From the NCBI GenBank assembly GCA_017466495.1, contig JAFTUB010000042.1, positions 1-17,004 on the forward strand: a stretch of DNA of 17,004 nt. The letters run 5' to 3'. A program made the translations under genes and the position numbers. Origin of the DNA: Clostridia bacterium (GTDB lineage Bacteria > Bacillota > Clostridia > Oscillospirales > CAG-272). Every line of letters starts with the position of its first letter. Within the stretch, counting starts at the first letter, position 1. The notes below the pieces were generated by a model that saw only the letters and a program-made list of their open reading frames with translations, ran no database searches and was not told the origin of the DNA. This document shows, one piece after another, positions 1 to 6,505 of this stretch.

Positions 1-7
1 GGGGTTG

Positions 8-59
8 GGAAAGGCGACGTGTCGCCTTTCCGTTGAGTTTGGCCGGGAACCGGCCAAAC
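8..59. repeat. Two perfect inverted repeats at window start
   Basis: Two adjacent perfect palindromes lie downstream of the ahcY stop. The first has 11-bp arms at 8-18 and 21-31 (GGAAAGGCGAC / GTCGCCTTTCC). The second has 10-bp arms at 37-46 and 50-59 (GTTTGGCCGG / CCGGCCAAAC) around GAA. Neither is followed by a clear T-run. With the terminator at 69-99 they form a stack of three hairpins, like the hairpin cluster at 6323-6476. They may be part of a dispersed intergenic element that continues outside the window. Confidence 0.6.
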
Positions 60-68
60 GTCGCAAAA

Positions 69-99
69 GGGAGGGGCTTTTTTCAAAAAGCCCCTCCCC
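69..99 (-). terminator. Rho-independent terminator of ahcY
   Basis: Arms of 13 bp at 69-81 and 87-99 (minus-strand GGGAGGGGCTTTT / AAAAGCCCCTCCC) begin 8 nt after the ahcY stop codon. On the minus strand the stem is followed by TTTT (65-68). The T/A-rich inner part of the stem makes it work in either direction. Confidence 0.75.
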
Positions 100-107
100 A
101 AGGTCTT

Positions 108-1349
108 TTATTCACACTTCTCCAGATATGCCTTCTGCTCTTCGCTGAGGACATCGATGCCGGCGCCGAGGGCGGCGGCTTTGATGGCGGCGACTTCCAC
201 GTCGATCTCACGAGGCACGGCGTAGACGCGCTTCTCCAGGGTGCCGCGGGTCTTGGCCAGGTATTCCAGGCTCTTGGCCTGGATGGCGAAGGACATATCC
301 ATAATTTCGGCGGGGTGACCGTTGCCGGCGGCAAGGTTCACCAGGCGGCCTTCGGCCAGCAGGTTGAGAATGCGGCCGTCGGGCATTCGGTAGCCGGTGA
401 TGTTGGGCTTGCGCTCCCACACCTCTTCAGCCATATCGGCCAGGGCGCGCTTGTCCACCTCCACGTCGAAGTGGCCGCTGTTGGACAGCAGAACACCATC
501 CTTCATGACGGCGAAATGCTCCCGGCGAATGACATCGCAGCAGCCGGTGACGGTGATAAAGAGATCGCCCAGAGGAGCGGCCTCGTCCATGGTCTTTACG
601 GTAAAGCCGTCCATCACCGCCTCGATGGCCTTCACGGGATCGATCTCGGTGACGATGACCACCGCACCCATGCCCTTGGCGCGCATGGCAATGCCCTTGC
701 CGCACCAGCCGTAGCCGGCCACCACCACCGTCTTGCCGGCAATGATGAGGTTGGTTGTGTTCATGATGCCGTCCAGGGTGGACTGGCCGGTGCCGTAGCG
801 GTTGTCGAAAAGATGCTTGCAATCGGCATCGTTGACGTCGATCATGGTATAATCCAGCAGACCTGCGGCCTGGCGGGCGAAGAGGCGGTGGATACCGGTG
901 GTGGTTTCCTCGGCGCCGCCGATGAGGTTGCGGCCGTAGTCGCGGCACTCCCCGTGGAGCAGGGCGGTAAGGTCACCGCCGTCGTCGATCATGAGATCGG
1001 GAACGATGGAGAGAGTGCGCTTGAGGTGCTCGGTATACTGCTCCATGCTCACGCCGCGGTAGGCGTTGACGGTGAAGCCCTCGGCGGCAAGCGCCGCGGC
1101 CACATCATCCTGGGTAGAGAGGGGATTGCAGCCCGTCACCGCCACCTCGGCCCCGCCGTTTCGCAGAACCTTGGCCAAATATGCCGTCTTTGCCTCCAGG
1201 TGGATGGACATGGAGATCTTCATGCCCGCGAAGGGCTTGGTCTGGATAAATTCCTGCTCAATGCGGGAGAGGACGGGCATATAGCTGCGTACCCAGTCAA
1301 TTTTATCCTTGCCGGACTTGGCAAGGCCGATGTCTTTGATGTCGTTCAT
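108..1349 (-). CDS. ahcY: Adenosylhomocysteinase (SAH hydrolase)
   Basis: Hydrolyses S-adenosylhomocysteine to homocysteine and adenosine in the cytoplasm with tightly bound NAD, recycling the product of SAM-dependent methylation. The 413-residue protein has the family signatures in order: DDGGDLTALLH (122-132), EETTTG (147-152), the K178/D182 pair in KHLFDNRYG, the NAD Rossmann loop GYGWCGKG (212-219), GHFDVEVD, and LAEGRLVNLAAGNGHP near the C-terminus. It lacks the C-terminal lysine/tyrosine tail of the long eukaryotic form, as in short thermophile/archaeal-type enzymes. The ATG at 1349 is chosen because AAGGAG lies just upstream (1354-1363); a start at 1409 would place the N-terminus over the promoter. 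Where the mammalian enzyme has HMTVET around the adenine site, this protein has HLEAKT (50-55), so the exact nucleoside substrate is open. Monocistronic, with its own promoter and terminator. Confidence 0.95.
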   Translation of the reverse strand: MNDIKDIGLAKSGKDKIDWVRSYMPVLSRIEQEFIQTKPFAGMKISMSIHLEAKTAYLAKVLRNGGAEVAVTGCNPLSTQDDVAAALAAEGFTVNAYRGVSMEQYTEHLKRTLSIVPDLMIDDGGDLTALLHGECRDYGRNLIGGAEETTTGIHRLFARQAAGLLDYTMIDVNDADCKHLFDNRYGTGQSTLDGIMNTTNLIIAGKTVVVAGYGWCGKGIAMRAKGMGAVVIVTEIDPVKAIEAVMDGFTVKTMDEAAPLGDLFITVTGCCDVIRREHFAVMKDGVLLSNSGHFDVEVDKRALADMAEEVWERKPNITGYRMPDGRILNLLAEGRLVNLAAGNGHPAEIMDMSFAIQAKSLEYLAKTRGTLEKRVYAVPREIDVEVAAIKAAALGAGIDVLSEEQKAYLEKCE

Positions 1350-1399
1350 TCTGTTTCTCCTTACGCCGCCGCCCGGGCGACTGTCTTTTTCTTGTGTAC

Positions 1400-1428
1400 A
1401 GTATACCAAATTCCGCCCGAAATGTCAA
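1400..1428 (-). promoter_or_regulatory. Sigma-A promoter of ahcY
   Basis: On the minus strand there is a perfect -35 TTGACA (1423-1428), a 17-bp spacer and a -10 TATACT (1400-1405). This predicts a leader of about 45 nt to the ahcY start. The leader contains only a short CGCCCGGGCG palindrome (1370-1379) before the ribosome binding site, so I see no room for a SAM or SAH riboswitch. Confidence 0.85.
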
Positions 1429-1430
1429 CA

Positions 1431-1464
1431 AAAATCCCGCGCCGCAATTGCGGCACGGGATTTT
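1431..1464 (-). terminator. Terminator after the permuted NlpC/P60-like gene
   Basis: A nearly perfect 17-bp inverted repeat (1431-1447 and 1448-1464, one mismatch) centred on CAATTG begins 8 nt after the stop of the upstream minus-strand gene. On the minus strand it ends in TTTTT. Its end abuts the -35 of the ahcY promoter, which cleanly separates the two transcription units. A T-run on the other side makes it potentially bidirectional. Confidence 0.8.
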
Positions 1465-1471
1465 TTACGGT

Positions 1472-2038
1472 TTATGCATGAACCGCAGCGCGGGTGGATT
1501 CGGTGGGGTTGAAATCCGCCAGCCCGCCCAGGGTGCCGGTGTAAACCGGCACCAGCTCGGGGATCTTTACAAAGTCCATGGGCTGCATCAGGGACACGGG
1601 ACGGGGCAGCGTGCAGGCCCCTGTCATCTCCAGCATCCGTGCTACAAACTGCCCGCACTGGTAGTGCCTTTTCAGAGGCATGGGGATACCGAAATAGGTG
1701 AAGGGGATCCCCAGGAAATTATAGCGGTAGCTGGGGTAGTTGGCCAGGCACTCGCTGACCTGCCCTTCCATCTTTTCGTAGGCCTCCTCCGACACCGCCA
1801 GGGCATACACCACGCAGGGCTGATCCAGGTTCAGGGAGAAGACCCCCGCATCCAGGGTCTCCCGCACGAAGCCCCCGATGAGGGGATTGTTCAGCCGTCT
1901 TCGCCCGAAGCTGTAGAAGCAGTCAAGCGCGGGGGAGAGAGAGATGGAGGAATGATTGTAGCGGCAGGCGGTCATGAGGCGGATAAACCGCGCACAGACG
2001 GTATTGCTGCGGGATAGCAGGATGTAAACGATTCGCAT
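1472..2038 (-). CDS. Putative circularly permuted NlpC/P60 (papain-like) protein
   Basis: A 188-residue protein with no signal peptide or membrane segment visible. It opens with a short strand and a helix, then YNHSSISL (H29), LDCFYSFGRR, NPLIGGFVRE, and later YQCGQFVARMLE (C128). A histidine in an xNHxxI strand followed about 100 residues later by a cysteine at a helix start is the order seen in circularly permuted NlpC/P60 or YiiX-like papain-fold proteins. If active, it would be a thiol hydrolase or acyltransferase. The family is uncharacterised and the substrate unknown. Start ATG at 2036-2038 has AAGGAAAG upstream. It lies 21 bp after the amidase lipoprotein gene with no terminator between, so co-transcription is likely. 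The function assignment rests on motif order only. Confidence 0.65.
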   Translation of the reverse strand: MRIVYILLSRSNTVCARFIRLMTACRYNHSSISLSPALDCFYSFGRRRLNNPLIGGFVRETLDAGVFSLNLDQPCVVYALAVSEEAYEKMEGQVSECLANYPSYRYNFLGIPFTYFGIPMPLKRHYQCGQFVARMLEMTGACTLPRPVSLMQPMDFVKIPELVPVYTGTLGGLADFNPTESTRAAVHA

Positions 2039-2059
2039 GATCTTTCCTTTTCGGGAGGT

Positions 2060-5000
2060 TTATTTTGCCCATTTCGCCTGGGCGGCGTAGTAGTCCAGCA
2101 CGCCCCGGGCAATGGCATCTCCCGCCTTGGCAATGGCCTCGGCGTTCAGCATTTTCTCATATTCCTCGACACAGGTGATGAATCCCACCTCGATCAGGGT
2201 GGAGGGGAAACGGGCGTTGCGGCAGAGTGCCAGCCTCTGCTCGGCGAAGTCCCGCTCGTAGCGGTTGAGGGCCGACGCCGTAGAGGCCGAGACGCATCGG
2301 GTCAGCAGGCGTCCCGCATCGGCGTAATAGAGTCCCACCAGCCCGCGGACACGGGTGATGTCGGTGGAATAGGGCATGGAATTCTGGTGGATGGAGATGG
2401 ACAGGTCGGGCTCCAGCTCACCCAGCAGCGCAATGCGCTGGTCGATGGACACGGTGGTGTCCCCGTCACGGGTCAGCACCACGTTTGCCCCCAGCCGACG
2501 GAGCGCCTCCGCCGCCCGGAGCGTAATGGAGAGGTTGAGATCGGCCTCATCCACCGCGGCATAGCCCGAGCCCGCGCCCTGGGCACCCACCGCACCGCTG
2601 TCGGTGCCGCCGTGGCCGGCATCCAGCACAATGGTCTTACCAAGCAGAGGCAGGCCGTCGGCGGGAAGCTTCACCGGGTTACGCAGGAGCACGAGAGTCA
2701 TGCCCTCATCGCTGTAGTCAAACGCAAAGCCGTAGAAATTCTCGGGATCCCGCAGGGTCAGGGCAATCTTGATGCTGTTGGCCTTGGTGCTCTTGACCCA
2801 CTCGGCTTTTGTGAAGAGGGGATTGTCCCCCAGGGTGATCTTCCCCACCGAGGCGGTATTGACGTTGTACAGCGAGATGTAGAAGACGTCCTTCTCGCAG
2901 TAGCCGTTCATGGGAATGGTGTTCTCGGCATCGATAGCCACCAGGGTGTGGCTGCCGTTGCTGCCCACCGTCACCGAGCGCACATTGGCAATGCCGATCT
3001 CGGTGTTCCCCTCCAGCTCGCGGACGTTCTCGGTGGCCATATAGCCACCCACACGGAGCAGATAGTATCCGTTGGCCTGGGACACGGCATAATCCCGCAT
3101 TCCCGCCACCTGGGGCGTGAAATCGTCATAATACCAGGAGGTGTAGCTCAGCTTCAACTCGGCATGATCCCGGGTGACCTCCACGGGGATCACGGCGTTC
3201 TTGCCCAGCACCCGCACCAGCGGGCCTCGGGCGGTGGTATTCTCATTGCCCCGCACCGCGCGGAAGGTAACATTCCCCAGGGAGTAGATCTCCCCCTCTC
3301 CGGCGGCGGGCAGGGTAAAGACGCCCGTATAGGTATCGGCCACATAGCCGGTCTTTCCCGACACCTTCCCCGAGCTCTGCAGGGTCACGGTCTGCCCGCC
3401 CAGGGCGGCGGTGACGGTACTGCCCACAGGGGCGGTACAGGTGAGGGTCACACGGCTGCCCGCCGCGGCGGCAACATCACCGCCGGGGGCGCTCACCGAC
3501 AGGACATAGCCATCCAGCACCTTGTCTGCGGCGGCGGTACTGCTGCCCGGCCGCACTCCGCGGTGCAGGATATAGGGGATCTCGGTGCCGTCAGAGGGGA
3601 TGGTAAAGTTGTTCTCCCCCTCCTCCAGGGACACGTAGAGGGAGAAGTATCCGCTCTTGGTGCGGCTCACCGGCTGTCCCTCGAAGAGCAGCGTCTTGGT
3701 GGGATCGGATGCGCCGATGAGATAGGTAGAGGCGGCATCAATCCAGGATCCGCTGCGGGGAGAAGTCACCGTGAGGGCCATGCCGTTGGACACGGGTTCG
3801 GTGTAGATGATCTCCTCGCGGTACATGGCCTTCAGCTCGTCGGCCAGGCCCTTGGTATTGGCTGCAATGTCGGGATAGCCGTAGTGAATGCTGCCCCGAT
3901 AGCCCAGCTCGCTGCGGGCGTACTCGATCTGCTGGCTGATCTCCCCCGCAGGATCGGTCCAGGTGGCGTAGTTGTACACGCCGTGGGAGATGAGCAGATC
4001 CACCCCGGTGCCGTCCACCCGGGCGTTCCACCAGCGCACCAGCACATCGTAGGGCGCGGCGGTGGAAGAGAAGCGCCAATAGATCTGGGGCGCGATGTAG
4101 TCGATGTACCCGCCCTCGATCCAGGCAAGGGCATCGCAGTAGATCTCGTGGTAGGATGCCAGGCCGCTGGTGGCACTGCCTCCGTTCTCGCCGTCATCGT
4201 TCTGCCAAATACCGAAGGGAGCAATGCCGAACTGGCACTCGTCATCAATGGACTTGATGACCCGATAGCAGCCCTCCACCAGCTGATTGATGTTGTCCCG
4301 CCGCCAGTCGTCGCGGTTCTCGAAATCTCCGCCAAAGGCAGCAAAGCTGGCATCGTCGTCAAAGGGAACCTTCACATTTTTGCCCCCCACCTTTTCGGTG
4401 GTGGGATAGGGATAGAAGTAATCGTCAAAAATCACGCCGTCCACGTCATAATTGCGGACAAGCTCGGCCACGCCGTCCATGACATACTGCCGCACCGCGG
4501 GAAGTCCGGCGTCAAAATACAGCTTGCCGTCGGCATAGGGGATGGCCCAATCGGGGTTTTTCCGGGCAGGGTGTGACTCGGCCAGAGCTTCGATATCGGT
4601 CTCGGGCTTGGACGGCGATCCCGATGCCGTTACCCGCAGGGGGTTGATCCAGGCGTGGACCCGGATATTGCGCTGATGCGCCTCTTGGAGAAGGTAGGCC
4701 AGGGGATCAAATTCGTCGGGGAGCGCCGCGCCCTGCTTCCCCGTCAGATAGACCGAGGTGGGGAAAAGCTCGGATTTGTACAGCGCGTCAGCGGCAGGCC
4801 GCACCTGAAAGTACACGGTGTTGAAGCCGTTCTCCTCGCAGTTGTCGAGAATAGCATCCAGCTCGGCGGCCAGGGTGAGGGAATCCAGCCCCTTCGCCGA
4901 GGGATAGTGGAGATTCATCACCGAGGCGATCCACACCCCGCGCACCTCCGCATCGGGGTTGAGGATCCCCGCACCGCCCGGCTCGGGCTTCACATAGGCG

Positions 5001-5167
5001 CTGGGCTCCACCCGGGACAGCTGTGCCCCGGCACCGTTGGCCTGCGCGGCGGCCGCAGAATCGGTACAGGCGGTAAGGGTGCTGAAAATCAGCGAAAACA
5101 AAATCATCGCCCCAAGGAGCAGGCCGGTGATCTTTGTGGAAACCAGATGCAGATCAAGGGTTTTCAT
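2060..5167 (-). CDS. Lipoprotein: glycosidase-like (GHL10/DUF187) plus N-acetylmuramoyl-L-alanine amidase
   Basis: A 1035-residue exported protein. A hydrophobic signal at 14-33 ends in the lipobox LTAC with cysteine at 34, predicting membrane anchoring. Residues about 75-455 resemble the glycosyl-hydrolase-like 10 family: RGVWIASVMNLH (76-87), FNTVYFQVRP (115-124), HAWINPLR (171-178) and DGVIFDDYFYP (242-252). Residues about 460-835 are beta-rich with no enzymatic motif I recognise. Residues about 843-1030 form an Amidase_3 domain: DAGHGG (849-854), E874, SIHQN (925-929) and LIEVGF (991-996), supplying the zinc ligands H852, E874, H927 and the catalytic glutamate E993. It likely cuts the MurNAc-L-Ala bond in peptidoglycan; the first domain may bind or cleave glycan. 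Start ATG with AAGGA about 9 nt upstream. First gene of its transcription unit. Confidence 0.9.
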   Translation of the reverse strand: MKTLDLHLVSTKITGLLLGAMILFSLIFSTLTACTDSAAAAQANGAGAQLSRVEPSAYVKPEPGGAGILNPDAEVRGVWIASVMNLHYPSAKGLDSLTLAAELDAILDNCEENGFNTVYFQVRPAADALYKSELFPTSVYLTGKQGAALPDEFDPLAYLLQEAHQRNIRVHAWINPLRVTASGSPSKPETDIEALAESHPARKNPDWAIPYADGKLYFDAGLPAVRQYVMDGVAELVRNYDVDGVIFDDYFYPYPTTEKVGGKNVKVPFDDDASFAAFGGDFENRDDWRRDNINQLVEGCYRVIKSIDDECQFGIAPFGIWQNDDGENGGSATSGLASYHEIYCDALAWIEGGYIDYIAPQIYWRFSSTAAPYDVLVRWWNARVDGTGVDLLISHGVYNYATWTDPAGEISQQIEYARSELGYRGSIHYGYPDIAANTKGLADELKAMYREEIIYTEPVSNGMALTVTSPRSGSWIDAASTYLIGASDPTKTLLFEGQPVSRTKSGYFSLYVSLEEGENNFTIPSDGTEIPYILHRGVRPGSSTAAADKVLDGYVLSVSAPGGDVAAAAGSRVTLTCTAPVGSTVTAALGGQTVTLQSSGKVSGKTGYVADTYTGVFTLPAAGEGEIYSLGNVTFRAVRGNENTTARGPLVRVLGKNAVIPVEVTRDHAELKLSYTSWYYDDFTPQVAGMRDYAVSQANGYYLLRVGGYMATENVRELEGNTEIGIANVRSVTVGSNGSHTLVAIDAENTIPMNGYCEKDVFYISLYNVNTASVGKITLGDNPLFTKAEWVKSTKANSIKIALTLRDPENFYGFAFDYSDEGMTLVLLRNPVKLPADGLPLLGKTIVLDAGHGGTDSGAVGAQGAGSGYAAVDEADLNLSITLRAAEALRRLGANVVLTRDGDTTVSIDQRIALLGELEPDLSISIHQNSMPYSTDITRVRGLVGLYYADAGRLLTRCVSASTASALNRYERDFAEQRLALCRNARFPSTLIEVGFITCVEEYEKMLNAEAIAKAGDAIARGVLDYYAAQAKWAK

Positions 5168-5291
5168 GGGCGGTGTCCTTTCTTTATCAATGAAAAAAGT
5201 TGTCCTCCCTCCAATCTATGCGGGAGCGGGGGGACATATACGGGCGGGCACCGGGATGGCACCGCGGAATGTGTGCTTTTTCGTCCTTTTT

Positions 5292-5320
5292 AGTATACCA
5301 TAAGACCCGCCCGCTGTCAA
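5292..5320 (-). promoter_or_regulatory. Sigma-A promoter of the amidase lipoprotein unit
   Basis: Minus-strand -35 TTGACA (5315-5320), 17-bp spacer, -10 TATACT (5292-5297). The hexamers and spacing are the same as in the ahcY promoter. Confidence 0.85.
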
Positions 5321-5381
5321 AGGGATTTCGGTGTATAGGAAAAAATTTACAAAAAACCTCCCCCTTTGTCCCACCCGTCTC

Positions 5382-5410
5382 TTGACAGAGATGGCGAATC
5401 ATGCTATAAT
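5382..5410 (+). promoter_or_regulatory. Consensus sigma-A promoter of the aldolase gene
   Basis: A perfect -35 TTGACA (5382-5387), 17-bp spacer and perfect -10 TATAAT (5405-5410). A promoter this close to consensus suggests strong expression, possibly limited by a repressor. The predicted leader is about 65 nt. Confidence 0.9.
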
Positions 5411-5435
5411 GAATCATCATGATGTTATGGATAAA

Positions 5436-5451
5436 TTGAAAACGTTATGAC
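5436..5451 (+). promoter_or_regulatory. Candidate cre-like (LacI/CcpA-type) operator
   Basis: TTGAAAACGTTATGAC matches 14 of 16 positions of the cre consensus WTGNAARCGNWWWCAW. It overlaps the inverted repeat AAATTG (5433-5438) / CAATTT (5452-5457) centred on ACGT. It lies about 20-35 nt after the predicted transcription start, a position typical of roadblock repression. CcpA or a local LacI-family repressor could bind it; neither gene is in the window. Confidence 0.4.
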
Positions 5452-5481
5452 CAATTTGTAAAATACAGGAAGGATACCGCT

Positions 5482-6318
5482 ATGCCCTACGTCACCAGCC
5501 AAAAGATGCTGCTCGATGCCCAAAAGGGCGGCTACGCCATCGGCGCATTCAACGCCGAAAATATGGAGATGGTCATGGCCATCATCGCCGCCGCCGAGGA
5601 AATGAAGACCCCCGTGATGATTCAGACTACCCCCTCCACCGTGAAGTATGCCGGGCTGGATCTCTACCGCGCCAATGTTTACGCCGCCGCGGCCAAGGCA
5701 AAGGTGGATGTTTGCCTCCACCTGGACCACGGCTCCTCCTTTGATCTGGCCGTGCAGGCCATCCAGGCCGGATACTCCTCCGTCATGATCGACGGCTCCC
5801 ACAGCCCCCTGGAGGGCAACATCGCCGTGACCCGCTCGGTGGTCAACGTGGCACACCCCTGCGGCATCCCCGTCGAGGCTGAACTGGGCAAGGTTGGCGG
5901 CAAGGAAGACGATCTCGAGGCCGACGGATGCGGCTATACCGATCCCGCCGACGCTGTCCGCTTTGTGGCCGAGACCGGTATCGACTCCCTGGCCGTGGCC
6001 ATCGGCACCGCCCACGGTGTCTATGTCGGCACCCCCGTGCTGGACGTTGACCGTCTCCGCGCCATCCGCCGGGTGGTGGAGATTCCCCTGGTGCTCCACG
6101 GCGCATCCGGTCTGTCGGACGATGCAGTCCGTGAAACCATCGCCGCCGGCATCTGCAAGGTCAACTTCGCCACCGAGCTGCGCATCGCATACTCGGAGGG
6201 TGTCAAAGCCACCCTCGCCGCCGATCCCGGTGTGTTCGATCCCAAAAAATACGGCAAGGCGGCCATGGCCCGCGTTACCGAGCTGGTCAAAGAGAAAATC
6301 GCTGTCTGCAGAGGGTAA
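5482..6318 (+). CDS. Class II ketose-bisphosphate aldolase (GatY/KbaY/Fba type)
   Basis: Zinc-dependent cytoplasmic aldolase that splits a ketose 1,6-bisphosphate into dihydroxyacetone phosphate and glyceraldehyde 3-phosphate. At 278 residues it has the expected length. Visible motifs are GAFNAENMEM near the N-terminus, HLDHG (80-84) with proton donor D82 and zinc ligand H83, VEAELGKVGGKEDD (131-144), AIGTAHGVY (173-181) with H178, VLHGASG (204-210) with H206, and KVNFATELR. These positions align closely with E. coli tagatose-bisphosphate aldolases. The next gene is a GatD-like dehydrogenase, which favours tagatose 1,6-bisphosphate. However, GASG instead of GASD leaves fructose 1,6-bisphosphate open, so no symbol is given. 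AGGAAGGA lies 7 nt before the ATG. Confidence 0.92.
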   Translation: MPYVTSQKMLLDAQKGGYAIGAFNAENMEMVMAIIAAAEEMKTPVMIQTTPSTVKYAGLDLYRANVYAAAAKAKVDVCLHLDHGSSFDLAVQAIQAGYSSVMIDGSHSPLEGNIAVTRSVVNVAHPCGIPVEAELGKVGGKEDDLEADGCGYTDPADAVRFVAETGIDSLAVAIGTAHGVYVGTPVLDVDRLRAIRRVVEIPLVLHGASGLSDDAVRETIAAGICKVNFATELRIAYSEGVKATLAADPGVFDPKKYGKAAMARVTELVKEKIAVCRG

Positions 6319-6322
6319 GGTC

Positions 6323-6476
6323 GTGGGGCGCTGCCCCACACCCCGCCGGGGAGCCTTTTGAAAAAGGCTCCCCGGGCCCCGCGAAAACTCTAAAAAACTT
6401 TTTATGAAAGTTTTTGCGGATTCTTAAGGGGCTTTTTACAAAAAGCCCCTTAAGCGGGGCTCGGGGCAGAGCCCCG
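6323..6476. repeat. Stack of five perfect hairpins between aldolase and dehydrogenase genes
   Basis: Five inverted repeats fill this gap: GTGGGGC/GCCCCAC (6323-6339); 14-bp arms at 6346-6359 and 6362-6375 (CCGGGGAGCCTTTT); 9-bp arms at 6393-6401 and 6407-6415; 14-bp arms at 6424-6437 and 6440-6453 (TTAAGGGGCTTTTT); and CGGGGCTC/GAGCCCCG (6455-6476). The fourth shares its GGGGCTTTTT/AAAAAGCCCC core with the ahcY terminator at 69-99. Such stacks look like dispersed intergenic elements of clostridial genomes. They could also attenuate read-through into the next gene or protect mRNA ends. No promoter for the downstream gene was found inside. Confidence 0.75.
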
Positions 6477-6505
6477 ACTCAATCAATATTTAAGGAGAGT
6501 AAAAC

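Larger units (their letters stand above)
5168..5481. other. 314-bp divergent promoter region
   Basis: This gap between the minus-strand amidase lipoprotein gene and the plus-strand aldolase gene holds one consensus promoter for each direction and a candidate cre-like operator in the aldolase leader. The amidase leader is about 118 nt; I see no riboswitch fold in it and no small gene. Confidence 0.7.

Noticed and set aside
8..99. CRISPR-like or attachment-site repeats
   Set aside because: The palindromes are different sequences, not repeated units with spacers, and no cas or integrase gene is present.
1350..1393. SAM/SAH riboswitch before ahcY
   Set aside because: The predicted leader is only about 45 nt and contains just a 10-bp palindrome, too short for known SAM-class aptamers with an expression platform.
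1350..1409. Upstream 20-codon extension of ahcY
   Set aside because: It would start inside the predicted promoter and lacks a ribosome binding site; the ATG at 1349 has AAGGAG.
33..1481. Long plus-strand open frame opposite ahcY (482 codons)
   Set aside because: Antisense to a clearly recognised gene; the translation is low-complexity and has no family motif. Long antisense frames are expected in GC-rich coding DNA.
2387..4576. Long plus-strand open frame opposite the amidase lipoprotein (729 codons)
   Set aside because: Rich in His/Gly/Val with no motif or ribosome binding site, entirely inside a recognised gene on the other strand.
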